A DNA stretch of 64,000 nt, from positions 26,747 through 90,746 of the forward strand of contig NZ_QLMG01000015.1 in assembly GCF_003259905.1 (NCBI RefSeq), written 5' to 3'. Source of the DNA: Salipiger aestuarii. GTDB taxonomy: Bacteria > Pseudomonadota > Alphaproteobacteria > Rhodobacterales > Rhodobacteraceae. The notes beneath the pieces are model-generated. The model was given only the letters and a program-made list of their open reading frames with translations, ran no database searches and was not told the DNA's origin. The translations under genes were made by a program, and so were the position numbers. This document shows positions 8,773 through 17,804 of this stretch, piece by piece; position 1 is the first letter of the stretch; each line of letters begins with the position of its first letter.

Positions 8773-9739
8773 CGTATCCGCCCTGACCATCGCCCGTGGC
8801 CGCCACGATCATCTGTGCAACGTCATCCTTGGGCTGGCCGGTCAAACCCGTCCCCCGCGCGAACTGGTGATCGGCGTCATGCAGCCCGACCCCTACGCGG
8901 ACCTGCCGGAAACGCCGTTTCCCGTCCGGCAGATCATCGTTCAGCGCGACGATGGTGAATTGCCACTGGCCGCCGCACGAAATGCCGTCGCGAACGCCGC
9001 CAAGGCAGAGGTGCTGGCCTTTGTCGACGTCGATTGCATCCCGCACCCCGACCTCATTCGCGATGTCGCGACGGCCTGCGGTCCGGGGCAGGGGTTGGTG
9101 ATGGGCGAGGTCGCCTATCTGCCCGCAGGGGCCACGGAAACCGGGCTGGATTTCACCCGATTCGACCAGATCGGCGTGCGCCATTCCGACCGGCAGGCTC
9201 CGCCGCCCGAGGGCCTGCGTCCCTGTCCCGATTACCGCTGTTTCTGGTCGCTGAACTTTGCCATGCACCGCGATGACTGGGCCCGCACCGGTGGTTTCGA
9301 CGAAGGCTATTACGGCTATGGCGGCGAAGACACCGATTTCGGACGCGACCTTGACGCGCGCGGCATCGACATCTGGTGGATGAAGGGCGCCAAGGTCTAT
9401 CATCAGTACCACGACCATTGCATGCCCCCCATCCATCACGTCGCTTCGGTGCTGCGCAACGCCGATCACTTTGCGTCGCGCTGGGGGCACCGGACCATGG
9501 GGCACTGGCTGCACGGGTTTCACCTTATGGGGCTGATCGACAACGCGCCCGAGGGCCTCACCATCCTGCGCGACCCGGATGAGGCGGATTTTGCGCTGTG
9601 CCGCCAAACCGGCGATATGCCCTATGCCAACACCCGGCGGGTGATCGACCATCTGGAACGCGCGGTCGGCACCGAAGCCGGCCGGCGCGCCAGTGCCGAA
9701 CGCTCTGCCGCCGCGTTCACCGCCATCGCGGCAGAGTAA
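8765..9739 (+). CDS. GT-A glycosyltransferase with galactosyltransferase-type (GT7) C-terminal region
   Basis: A 324-residue protein. The start overlaps the previous stop by 8 bp (ATGCGTGA), a sign of translational coupling. The N-terminal GT2-type fold has the metal-binding FVDVDCIPHPDL. The C-terminal part (WSLNFAMHRDDWARTGGFDE, then YYGYGGEDTDF) matches the Glyco_transf_7C signature, in which the GGEDxD acid residues bind the acceptor or metal. An upstream in-frame ATG at 8678 is rejected because it lies inside the preceding gene. Likely cytoplasmic and part of the same pathway. Confidence 0.87.
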   Translation: MRDVSALTIARGRHDHLCNVILGLAGQTRPPRELVIGVMQPDPYADLPETPFPVRQIIVQRDDGELPLAAARNAVANAAKAEVLAFVDVDCIPHPDLIRDVATACGPGQGLVMGEVAYLPAGATETGLDFTRFDQIGVRHSDRQAPPPEGLRPCPDYRCFWSLNFAMHRDDWARTGGFDEGYYGYGGEDTDFGRDLDARGIDIWWMKGAKVYHQYHDHCMPPIHHVASVLRNADHFASRWGHRTMGHWLHGFHLMGLIDNAPEGLTILRDPDEADFALCRQTGDMPYANTRRVIDHLERAVGTEAGRRASAERSAAAFTAIAAE

Positions 9740-9742
9740 CCG

Positions 9743-10877
9743 ATGCGGATCGCTGTCATCGGACATGTGCGGTTTCCGATCGCCCCCCCGTTTATGGGGG
9801 GCATGGAATCGCATTGCTGGCACCTGTGCCGGGGGCTGTGCGCGCGGGCATGATGTGACGCTGTTTGCCGCCGGGGACAGCGACTGGGGCGGGCCGGTCG
9901 TTCCGATCCTGCCGGAACACTACGACCGCAGCTTTCCCTGGTATCTGTGGAATGGCACGCCCGAACTGACCGCGCATCTGGACGGGGCCTTCGCAGCGGT
10001 CCTGCCCAAGCTGGCGCGCGGGGCGTTCGATGTGATCCACAACAACGCGCTGCATCGCTTTCCACCGCGTTTCGCGCGGCGCGACAGGGTCGCGATGGTC
10101 ACATCGCTGCATGTGCCGCCCTTTGACGTTCTGCACCGCGCCGTGGCCGAATCCGCAGCACCCTGGTCGCGCTTTACGGTGTGTTCGGGTCCGCAGCTGT
10201 CTGCGTGGTGGCCAGGCGGCGATGGCAGCGTGGCGTCGGTCGTGCCCAACGGGATCGACCCGCTTGACTGGCCGTTCCAGCCGCGCGGCAATGGCGAGGC
10301 TGTTTGGATGGGGCGGATCACGCCCACCAAGGGCGCGCATCTGGCCGCACAAGCCGCGCGGCAAGCCGGTATCCCGCTGACACTGTACGGCACCATCGAA
10401 GACCGTGACTATTTCGAAACCTCTCTGCGTCCGGCTCTGGGCGGTATTGTGCGCTATGGCGGTCATCTCGTCGGCAGGGAACTGGCGCAAGCGGTGGGCC
10501 GGGCGTCGCTGCTGGTGTTCACCCCGCTCTGGAATGAGCCCTTTGGCCTGGTTGCGATCGAGGCGATGAGCTGCGGCCTGCCGGTCGCGGCCACCGACAT
10601 GGGGGCGGTGTGCGACGTTGTCGGCAATGCGGGGTGCATTGCCACGCCCAACGCTGGCGCGCTGGCCGATGCCATGCGCAGGGCGATCAACATCCCACGC
10701 CACGTTCCCCGTGCGCGGGTGATGGCGCAGTTCACCCACGCGCGAATGCTGGATGCCTACGAGGCGCAATATACCGCCGCGCGGGACGGGCTGTCGGCGC
10801 GCCTTGCGTATCCGGCGTTTCCTCCACACGCCCTGCGCGTCACCCCCGAAATGCCGGATCAACGGACCCTCGCATGA
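9743..10877 (+). pseudogene. GT4 glycosyltransferase with an apparent frameshift
   Basis: The natural start (ATG at 9743, three bases after the previous stop) opens a GT4-like N-terminus, MRIAVIGHVRFPIAPPFMGG then MESHCWHL, but this frame stops at 9851-9853. The rest of the protein continues in another frame from about 9836 (CARGHDVTLFAAGDSDWGG) to 10877. It includes the donor-site EPFGLVAIEAMSCGLPVAAT. Removing one G, or adding two, in the run GGGGG at 9831-9835 joins the frames as WHLCRGCARGHDVT. The full protein would be about 377 residues. Either this copy is a sequencing artefact or the gene is recently broken or slippage-prone. The start at 9693 in the second frame gives no glycosyltransferase-like sequence and is rejected. 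Confidence 0.85.
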
Positions 10878-11005
10878 AATCGACCGACATGGTCTTTCGA
10901 GGGGGCGCAAGAGGATTGATGATCCTCCGTCACCTGTTTCAGATGAGTGTCGTTTGTGAATGGGGTAACGGGCCCGACCAAGCCGAAGCTCCCTCTGACT
11001 GTTGA
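10874..11005 (+). CDS. short ORF coupled to the GT4 gene, possibly a truncated next gene
   Basis: A 43-codon frame whose ATG overlaps the GT4 stop (ATGA). It begins MKSTDMVFRGGARGLMILRH. I recognise no family. The perfect coupling suggests a fifth gene of the operon once started here and lost its remainder, but chance cannot be excluded. Confidence 0.25.
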   Translation: MKSTDMVFRGGARGLMILRHLFQMSVVCEWGNGPDQAEAPSDC

Positions 11006-11493
11006 AGATCCCGCCTCCGGCCAGCGGTTTTCCGAAACATTCGATGGTCACTTGATTTGCGCGCATGGTCAAAAGCGCGGCATTTGGGGAGTTTATTCAA
11101 TAAACTCCGTGGGATATTTCCGGAAATGGCCGGTATTGACTGGGCGTGCCGTCTTTCCGGGGTGGCCTCTGCGCGGACCCGATTGACGTCATCGCCGACC
11201 TCGACCACGCGGGCCCGCCGGAAGCGCCGCACAAGGATGGCCGACATGGGCCGGGATGCGTCTGTCAGCGCGATGGTCGGAAACGCCACCGGACCTGTGA
11301 TCTGTACAGGGCCGGTCACCCAGATGCTCAGGCAGGGAAAGCCCGCGATTTCGGCTGGCGCGGCTTTCAACACCCGTCGCGCGGGCCAAAGGATGAAGCC
11401 GGACATGGAAAGGGGACCTTTGCCCATCTTGCGGTTTTGCCGCAAAGCCGGTGGTGACCTCCATTGCGCAGGCTCGTACCCGCGTTTGCGGGT
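11006..11493. other. intergenic region downstream of the sugar cluster
   Basis: About 490 bp between the end of the sugar cluster and the stop of guanine deaminase (minus strand). A minus-strand frame (11445 down to 10939) is open for 168 codons, and its middle part (FPCLSIWVTGPVQITGPVAF) looks somewhat protein-like. I know no family for it. The region also holds a long perfect palindrome at 11088-11108. Confidence 0.4.
11088..11108. promoter_or_regulatory. long perfect palindrome
   Basis: GGAGTTTATT and AATAAACTCC are 10-bp perfect arms around a single central C. The sequence is AT-rich in an otherwise GC-rich region. It could be a protein-binding operator or the relic of an element end. 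It has no T-run and too small a loop for a normal terminator. Confidence 0.35.
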
Positions 11494-12813
11494 TCATTTG
11501 CGTTCCCCCGCCTTTTGCATGACCGGGCCCGCCTTGCGCCCCCCCACCCAGGTCGAGGCGATCGCGCGGTCGTCGCCCATCATGATGGTGGCAAACAGCG
11601 TTTCCCAGATGTCGTCCGCGTGGGTGCTGCGCTGCGCGATGGCAGGGGTCGAGGCCAGATCGAGCACGGTGAAATCCGCCTCGAGCCCCGGCGCGAGATT
11701 GCCGGTCAGGTGGTCGCAGCGCAGCGCGCGGGCACTGCCCTGCGTCGCCAGCCACAGCAGTTCCGACCCGTGCAGCGCGCGGTGGCGCAGCTGGGCGATC
11801 TCATAGGCCGCCGCCATGGTGCGCAGCATCGAAAACGACGACCCGCCGCCGGTGTCGGTGGCCAGACCGATGCGCTGGCCTTCGCGCATCAGCCCGTCCA
11901 TGTCGAACAACCCCGATCCGATGAAGGTGTTCGAGGTCGGGCAATGCACCAGACCCGCGCCGACCTCGCGCAGGCGGTCGCGCTCGCGCGGTTCAAGGTG
12001 AATGGCGTGGCCATACAGCCCGCCGGCGCCCAGCAGACCGTGGGACTCGTAGGTGTCCAGATAGTCGCGCGCATCGGGATAAAGCGATTTCACCCAAGCG
12101 GTTTCATCGACCTGTTCCGACAGATGCGTCTGCATCAGGCAATCGGGATGCTCAGCCCAGAGCGCGCCGAGGGCCTGCAATTGTCCGGGCGTGGATGTCG
12201 GCGAAAACCGCGGCGTGATCACATAGGATGCGCGCCCCCGCCCGTGCCAGCGCGCCAAAAGTGCCGCGCTGTCGTCATAGGCCGATTGCGCCGTGTCGCG
12301 CAGCCCGGCGGGAGCGGTGTCGCGGTCCATGCAGGTCTTGCCCGCGAATACGCGCATGCCGCGCGCCTCGGCGGCTTCGAAAAGCGCATCGACCGAATCG
12401 GGGTGAATGGTGCAGAAGCTGCACACCGTCGTGGTGCCATGCGCCAGCAGCAGGTCCAGGTACCGCCCCGCGATGTCGCGCGCATAGCCGGGATCGGCAA
12501 AGCGCATTTCCTCGGGGAAGGTGTAGTCGTTCAGCCAGTCGATCAGCCGCTTGCCCCAGCTCGCGATCATCGCGGTCTGCGGGTAATGCGCGTGGGCATC
12601 GACAAATCCGGGCACGATCAGCCCCGCGCCGTGATCGACGGTGTCGGCGGCGGGGTAGGCGGCGCGCATGGCGTCGCCCGCGCCGATCGCAAGGATGCGC
12701 CCGCCGTCAACGACCAGCCCGCCGTGGCGTTGGTGGCGGGCCGCCGCAATCCCCGCTTCAAACGGATTCGCGTCAAAGCTGAGGGTCTGGCCCAGATGCA
12801 GGGTCGGTGTCAT
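11494..12813 (-). CDS. guaD: guanine deaminase
   Basis: A 439-residue amidohydrolase that converts guanine to xanthine and ammonia. It shows the metal-binding VDAHAHYPQ segment early, then CSFCTIHPDSVD, the QTHLSEQ motif, YGHAIHLEPRE, and ATDTGGGSSFS, the order found in bacterial guanine deaminases. The ATG at 12813 has GGAG six bases upstream and gives the usual N-terminus, so the open frame extending upstream is not used. It is divergent from mgtE, with about 140 bp between the starts. Purine salvage is the expected role. Confidence 0.92.
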   Translation of the reverse strand: MTPTLHLGQTLSFDANPFEAGIAAARHQRHGGLVVDGGRILAIGAGDAMRAAYPAADTVDHGAGLIVPGFVDAHAHYPQTAMIASWGKRLIDWLNDYTFPEEMRFADPGYARDIAGRYLDLLLAHGTTTVCSFCTIHPDSVDALFEAAEARGMRVFAGKTCMDRDTAPAGLRDTAQSAYDDSAALLARWHGRGRASYVITPRFSPTSTPGQLQALGALWAEHPDCLMQTHLSEQVDETAWVKSLYPDARDYLDTYESHGLLGAGGLYGHAIHLEPRERDRLREVGAGLVHCPTSNTFIGSGLFDMDGLMREGQRIGLATDTGGGSSFSMLRTMAAAYEIAQLRHRALHGSELLWLATQGSARALRCDHLTGNLAPGLEADFTVLDLASTPAIAQRSTHADDIWETLFATIMMGDDRAIASTWVGGRKAGPVMQKAGERK

Positions 12814-12955
12814 GTACGCTCCGTCGTCTTTTGGGGATATGGCGGCGCCGGGCCGGGCACGAGAATGGCCGCCGCGCCGGGGTTTCGCAATGCGCCCTGT
12901 TGAAATCTGTCCCGTTACCCTACTCTTTGCGGACAAGACAGGCAGCGAGGCGCAT

Positions 12956-14356
12956 ATGACCCAAGACCCCCAGGAAGCCGTCGTCGAAGAGGTCGAGCCC
13001 CCCGAAGAAGACCATCTGGCGTTCTCGCGCAAGGATGTGGCGGCGATCCTCTATTCGGTCGATGTCGGGGATCGCGAAAAGCTGGTCGAGCTGATGGAGC
13101 CGCTGCACCCGGCCGACATCGCCGACATGCTCGAACAGATCAACGCCTTTGACCGGATGCGGCTTATCAAGCTGTACGACAAGGAGTTCGACGGTGAAAT
13201 CCTGTCGGAGCTGGATGAATCGATCCGCGAAGACGTGATTCTCGCCCTGCACCCCGAGGTGCTGGCCGACGCCGTGCGTGAGCTTGATTCCGACGATGTG
13301 GTCGATCTGATCGAAGATCTGGACGCGGCGCAGCAATCGGCGATCCTGGAGGTGCTCGAAGACAGCGACCGGGTCGCCGTCGAACAATCGCTGACTTATC
13401 CGGAATATTCCGCCGGGCGCCTGATGCAGCGCGAAGTGGTCATGGCGCCCGAACACTGGAACGTGGGCGAGGCCATCGACTATCTGCGCGCCACCGATGA
13501 TCTGCCCGAGCAGTTCTATCACATCGTCATGGTCGATCCCAAACTGCGCCCGGTGGGCAATGTGGCGCTGGGGCGCCTGATGGCGTCGCGGCGTGAGATC
13601 CTGCTGCGCTCGCTGATCGAGGACACGTTCCATGTCATCCCCGTGACCCGCCCCGAGGCCGAGGTCGCCTATGCCTTCAACCAGTATCACCTGATTTCGG
13701 CCCCCGTGGTGGACGAATCCGAACGGCTGGTCGGTGTCATCACCATCGACGACGCCATGAACGTGCTGGACGAGGAGCACGAAGAAGACATCCTGCGCCT
13801 GGCCGGTGTGGGCGAGGAAAGCCGCCTGTCGGACAACACGCTGGAAACGGTCAAGCAGCGCCTGCCATGGCTGGCGGTGAACCTGCTGACGGCGGTGCTG
13901 GCGTCGCTGGTCATCGCCCAGTTCGAAGACGTGATCGGCGCGGTGGTGGCGCTGGCGGTGCTGATGCCCATCGTGGCGTCGATGGGGGGCAACGCGGGCA
14001 CGCAGGCGCTGACGGTGGCGGTGCGCTCGCTTGCGACGCGCGATCTGACATCGTCCAACGTGTGGCGTATCATCGGGCGCGAATTGACGGTGGGGCTGGT
14101 GAATGGCGTGTGTTTTGCGGTGGTGATGGGGGTGCTGGCGCTGTTCTGGTTCGGCTCGCCGGTGCTGGGGGTGGTGATCGCATCGGCGATGGTCATCAAC
14201 CTGGTGGTTGCCGGGCTGGCCGGAATCGGGGTGCCGGTGGTGCTGGAACGCTTCGGCGTGGACCCGGCGCTGGCCTCTGGCACCTTCGTGACCACGGTGA
14301 CCGATGTCGTGGGCTTTTTCGCCTTTCTCGGGCTGGCCTCGGCGGTTCTGCTGTGA
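12956..14356 (+). CDS. mgtE: magnesium transporter MgtE
   Basis: A 466-residue protein with the MgtE layout. An acidic helical N-domain (about 1-130, with LHPADIADMLEQ and SDDVVDLIEDLD) comes first, then a pair of CBS domains (about 135-260). Five hydrophobic segments from about residue 285 to the end include PIVASMGGNAGTQALTVAVR, the pore-lining signature. It is a homodimeric Mg2+ channel of the inner membrane gated by Mg2+ binding to the N and CBS domains. The stop overlaps the next gene's GTG start by 4 bp. Confidence 0.95.
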   Translation: MTQDPQEAVVEEVEPPEEDHLAFSRKDVAAILYSVDVGDREKLVELMEPLHPADIADMLEQINAFDRMRLIKLYDKEFDGEILSELDESIREDVILALHPEVLADAVRELDSDDVVDLIEDLDAAQQSAILEVLEDSDRVAVEQSLTYPEYSAGRLMQREVVMAPEHWNVGEAIDYLRATDDLPEQFYHIVMVDPKLRPVGNVALGRLMASRREILLRSLIEDTFHVIPVTRPEAEVAYAFNQYHLISAPVVDESERLVGVITIDDAMNVLDEEHEEDILRLAGVGEESRLSDNTLETVKQRLPWLAVNLLTAVLASLVIAQFEDVIGAVVALAVLMPIVASMGGNAGTQALTVAVRSLATRDLTSSNVWRIIGRELTVGLVNGVCFAVVMGVLALFWFGSPVLGVVIASAMVINLVVAGLAGIGVPVVLERFGVDPALASGTFVTTVTDVVGFFAFLGLASAVLL

Positions 14357-14949
14357 CGGGCGGCGCGCTGACAGGGGCCGACCCGACGGCTTCGCAACTG
14401 GCGGGGGCCAAGCAGGCCGCCCGCGCGGCGGCCTTTGCCCGGCGCCGTGCGGCGCATGCCGCCGATACCGGCGCCGGGGCTGCGCGCCTTTCGGAACTGC
14501 TGGCGCGGCATCGTGGTGTGCCGGTGGCAGGCTACCTGCCGATCCGCACCGAAATCGACCCGCGTCCTGCGATGGCCGAAGCGGCGGCCCACGGCGCGGT
14601 TTCGGTCCCGGTGATCCAGGCTCCGGGCACGCCACTGCGGTTTGCCCTGTGGGAGCCGGACATGCCGCTGGTGCCCGGACCTTTCGGCGCGCGGATCCCC
14701 GCCGATCCGGTGTGGAGCGTGCCCGAAATCCTGATCGTGCCGTTGGTCGCGTTCACCGGCACGGGCAGGCGGCTTGGCTACGGGGGCGGCTATTACGACC
14801 GCACCCTGCAACAGTTGCGCGCCCGGGGGCCGGTGCTGGCGGCGGGCTTTGCCTATGGTGATCAGCGCACCGAGACGCTGCCGTTCGATCCCAACGATCA
14901 GCCGCTCGACATGGTCGTGACCGACCGCGACATTCTGTCATTTCCCTGA
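14353..14949 (+). CDS. 5-formyltetrahydrofolate cyclo-ligase
   Basis: A 198-residue enzyme that makes 5,10-methenyl-THF from 5-formyl-THF with ATP. Signature segments are VAGYLPIRTEIDPR and the ATP-binding GRRLGYGGGYYDRTL near residue 140. The GTG start overlaps the mgtE stop (GTGA), indicating coupled translation. There is no functional link to magnesium transport beyond the enzyme's Mg-ATP need. Confidence 0.92.
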   Translation: MTGGALTGADPTASQLAGAKQAARAAAFARRRAAHAADTGAGAARLSELLARHRGVPVAGYLPIRTEIDPRPAMAEAAAHGAVSVPVIQAPGTPLRFALWEPDMPLVPGPFGARIPADPVWSVPEILIVPLVAFTGTGRRLGYGGGYYDRTLQQLRARGPVLAAGFAYGDQRTETLPFDPNDQPLDMVVTDRDILSFP

Positions 14950-15052
14950 TGGAACCATCGGCCCTGCGATGGCGTTCACCTCTCGAAGCCGGCACAGCGC
15001 CGGGCTGTCGCCGGCAGCACCAGATTTTGAACGCACCAGAGGAGCCCAGACA

Positions 15053-15538
15053 ATGCCGCAGAATTTTGTTCCATTCCTGAAAGAAAACGCCCGCAAGGAC
15101 ATGATCGAGGAGCTGAACGCGCGCCTCGCCGACACCATCGACCTGGCCAACGCCGTCAAGCAGGCGCACTGGAACCTCAAGGGCACCGGCTTTATCGGGG
15201 TCCACGAACTGCTCGACGATGTGGCCGAGCACCTGCGCGAAGGGTCTGACCTTATGGCCGAACGCGTGGTGATGATGGGCGGGCTGGCGCAGGGCACCTC
15301 GCAGACCGTCGCGACGAAAAGCACGCTCAAGGCCTATCCGACGGACATTATCGACCTGTCCGAGCATGTCGCCCAGCTGGTCGACCGCTTCAACACCTAC
15401 ACCGTGACGCTGCGCAAGGGCATCGAAGCCGCTGACGAGGCCGGCGACGAAGACACCGCCGACCTGTTCACCGAGGTCAGTCGCACCGCCGAAAAGGATG
15501 CATGGTTCATCGGGTCCAACAGCGCCAAGGCGGCGTGA
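15053..15538 (+). CDS. dps: Dps-family ferritin-like protein
   Basis: A 161-residue DNA-protection/mini-ferritin protein. The ferroxidase residues fall in the usual order: KQAHWNLKG (His39), FIGVHELLDD (His51, Asp55) and LREGSDLMAERV (Asp66, Glu70). Dps dodecamers oxidise and store iron and protect DNA from peroxide. The ATG has AGGAG at a good distance upstream. A strong terminator follows at 15572, so it ends its transcript. The N-terminus lacks a long Lys-rich tail, so direct DNA binding is uncertain. Confidence 0.93.
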   Translation: MPQNFVPFLKENARKDMIEELNARLADTIDLANAVKQAHWNLKGTGFIGVHELLDDVAEHLREGSDLMAERVVMMGGLAQGTSQTVATKSTLKAYPTDIIDLSEHVAQLVDRFNTYTVTLRKGIEAADEAGDEDTADLFTEVSRTAEKDAWFIGSNSAKAA

Positions 15539-15571
15539 TTTTCCGGCCCTGATCCGTTCCTTACACGGGAT

Positions 15572-15602
15572 GGCGGCGTCCCCGGCGGACGCCGCCTTTT
15601 TT
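15572..15602 (+). terminator. Rho-independent terminator of dps
   Basis: GGCGGCGTCC (15572-15581) pairs perfectly with GGACGCCGCC (15587-15596) around a 5-base loop and is followed by six T (15597-15602). It lies 33 bp after the dps stop. Confidence 0.9.
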
Positions 15603-15633
15603 CATGTGCCCGCAACCGGCTGCGGGCGCCCGG

Positions 15634-16299
15634 TTATGCGCCGGGGGTGTAGCTGCGGATGCGCTGCACCAGAATGATCTCGCAGGCGTTGTACCCGGTG
15701 TCGTATCGCGAGCGCGACGTCACCCAGCGCGCCGTGCCATCGGGCGAGGTGACGTTGACCAGGTACCCTTCGATGTGCACCACGTCTCCCCGTCGCACCC
15801 GGTCCAGGGCGCGCTTTTGCTCTGGCCCCGCGGGCACCAGATGCGCATTCGTGAGCGAGGCGCCGATTTCGCTTTGCGGGATCATGTCGCCATCGGGCAG
15901 CGAATAGCGCATTTGCCTGTTCCCCTGCGCAAACGTCATCAAGGCGGCGATGCGCGGATTCGACAGCCGCCCCCAGCCCAGCCCAAGATCGACCGGGCTG
16001 TACCCCGAGGCGTGGTCCCGCTTGTAATCCTTGCGCGACAGCACAAGTCCCTGCATCCGGAACCGCGCGACGGCGACGGTTTCAAAGCCGTTGATGTCGG
16101 TGCGGGGGCCGGATGCGATAGTGACCTGGTCGGGGTCCTGCGGCGCGTAGGCCCGGTCGGGCAGGGCCGACAGATCCGGCGGGTCAACGCGGCGGTCAAA
16201 CAATCCCTGCCCGCTGTCGCCACCGCCCCCGAACGCAAGGATCGGCAGCGCGACGATGATACCCACCGCCGCAAGGATCATCGTCCATCCGTCTTTCAT
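15634..16299 (-). CDS. membrane-anchored hypothetical protein
   Basis: A 221-residue protein with an N-terminal hydrophobic segment (MILAAVGIIVALPILAFG), then a soluble part that should face the periplasm. The body contains LSRKDYKRDHASGYSPVDLG, GWGRLSNPRI, and near the end IEGYLVNVTSPDG and YDTGYNACEIILVQ. Similar proteins occur as uncharacterised genes in Rhodobacteraceae; I know no function. GGAGAG before the ATG supports this start. It lies downstream of purD on the same strand. Confidence 0.75.
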   Translation of the reverse strand: MKDGWTMILAAVGIIVALPILAFGGGGDSGQGLFDRRVDPPDLSALPDRAYAPQDPDQVTIASGPRTDINGFETVAVARFRMQGLVLSRKDYKRDHASGYSPVDLGLGWGRLSNPRIAALMTFAQGNRQMRYSLPDGDMIPQSEIGASLTNAHLVPAGPEQKRALDRVRRGDVVHIEGYLVNVTSPDGTARWVTSRSRYDTGYNACEIILVQRIRSYTPGA

Positions 16300-16461
16300 A
16301 CCGCTCTCCGGGGCTGACCGCGCCCCGCGATACGCGTCAAACAAGGCGTTCGCCGGTCGGCGATGTGACAGCTTCGCGACATCGCGGACCAACCGTCCCC
16401 TCGTTGCGCCGCCAGGGATTGCCCGGAAACCGGGCCGCGGCTCAGCGCGCCCGGCGTCCGC

Positions 16462-17724
16462 TCAAAGCGCCCGCCAGCCGATGTCGCGGCGGCAGAACCC
16501 CTCGGGCCAATCGACCGCATCGACCAGCGCATAGGCCCGTTCGGCCGCCTCGGCCAGCGTGGCGCCGCGCGCGGTGGCGTTCAGCACCCGGCCCCCGGTC
16601 GCGATGAAGCGCCCGTCGTCCTGCGACGTGCCCGCATGGAACATCTGGGTGAAACTGTCCTCGGTCAACCCGTCCAGCCCGCCGATCGGCGTACCCTTGG
16701 TATAGGCTCCGGGATAGCCCTGCGCCGCCAGCACCACCGTCATGGCGTGATCGTTGGCCCAGGTCACCTGCATCTCGTTCAGGCGCCCTTCGGCGCAGGC
16801 ATGGATCAGGTCGAGCGCCTGCGCACCCAGCCGCATCATCAGCACCTGGCATTCGGGATCGCCAAATCGCACGTTGTATTCAACCAGACGTGGCTGGCCG
16901 CTTTCGATCATCAGACCCGCGTAAAGCACGCCGGAATAGGGCGTGCCACGCCGCGCCATTTCGGCCATGGTCGGGCGGATGATCTGATCCAGCGCCTTTT
17001 GCGCGATCTCGTCAGTCAGCACCGGCGCGGGGGAATAGGCGCCCATGCCGCCGGTGTTGGGGCCGGTGTCGCCCGCGCCGACGCGCTTGTGATCCTGCGC
17101 GGTGCCGATCGGCAGGATGTCGGTTCCGTCGACCAGCACAAAGAACGACGCCTCTTCGCCGGTCATGAATTCCTCGATCACCACCTCGGCGCCCGCCCCC
17201 CCGAAGGCGCCGCCGAACATGTCGTCGATGGCGTTTTCGGCGGCAGCCACGGTTTCGGCGACGACGACCCCCTTGCCGGCGGCCAGCCCGTCGGCCTTGA
17301 CCACGATCGGAGCGCCGTTTGCCCGCACATGGGCCTTGGCGGCGGCGGCATCGGTGAAATGCCCGTATCCGGCGGTGGGCGCATTCACCGCGGCACAGAT
17401 TTCCTTGGTAAAGCTTTTGGACACTTCAAGCCGCGCCGCGTCCTGCGACGGGCCGAACACCGGAATGCCCGCATTGCGCAGCACGTCCGACACCCCGGCG
17501 GCCAGCGGAGCCTCGGGGCCGACGATCACCAGATCGATGGCGTTTTCGCCCGCGAATTCGACCACGGCGCCGCCGTTGTTCACATCGAGCGATGCGCATT
17601 CGGCGATCTGCGCAATCCCGGCGTTTCCCGGCGCGACAATCAGCTTGTCGCATTTGGGGTTCTGCATCACCGCCCAGGCCAGCGCGTGTTCACGCCCGCC
17701 GCCGCCGAGAATAAGGATGTTCAT
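16462..17724 (-). CDS. purD: phosphoribosylamine-glycine ligase
   Basis: A 420-residue GAR synthetase catalysing the second step of purine synthesis. It starts MNILILGGGGREHALAW and has the ATP-grasp core: FGPSQDAARLEVSKSF, VVKADGLAAGKGVVVAET, EEFMTGEEASFF, GDTGPNTGGMGAYSPAP and FNVRFGDPE-like VEYNVRFGDPECQ. It is divergent from xseA with 80 bp between the starts, an arrangement often seen in Rhodobacterales. purF lies about 22 kb away in this window. Confidence 0.97.
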   Translation of the reverse strand: MNILILGGGGREHALAWAVMQNPKCDKLIVAPGNAGIAQIAECASLDVNNGGAVVEFAGENAIDLVIVGPEAPLAAGVSDVLRNAGIPVFGPSQDAARLEVSKSFTKEICAAVNAPTAGYGHFTDAAAAKAHVRANGAPIVVKADGLAAGKGVVVAETVAAAENAIDDMFGGAFGGAGAEVVIEEFMTGEEASFFVLVDGTDILPIGTAQDHKRVGAGDTGPNTGGMGAYSPAPVLTDEIAQKALDQIIRPTMAEMARRGTPYSGVLYAGLMIESGQPRLVEYNVRFGDPECQVLMMRLGAQALDLIHACAEGRLNEMQVTWANDHAMTVVLAAQGYPGAYTKGTPIGGLDGLTEDSFTQMFHAGTSQDDGRFIATGGRVLNATARGATLAEAAERAYALVDAVDWPEGFCRRDIGWRAL

Positions 17725-17804
17725 CGCCTGTGGTCTCCCGCCTTGGCCTCGCCTTGCGCGCGTTCTAAGGTCGGGGGAAGAGTTAGGCAAGCGAGCAGCC
17801 CGCA

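Noticed and set aside
11464..12903. Plus-strand open frame of 479 codons
   Set aside because: It is antisense to guanine deaminase, which has a clear family match and ribosome-binding site.
12920..14635. Minus-strand open frame of 571 codons, His/Asp-rich
   Set aside because: It is the complement of mgtE and the cyclo-ligase gene; the His richness comes from reversed Asp/Val codons.
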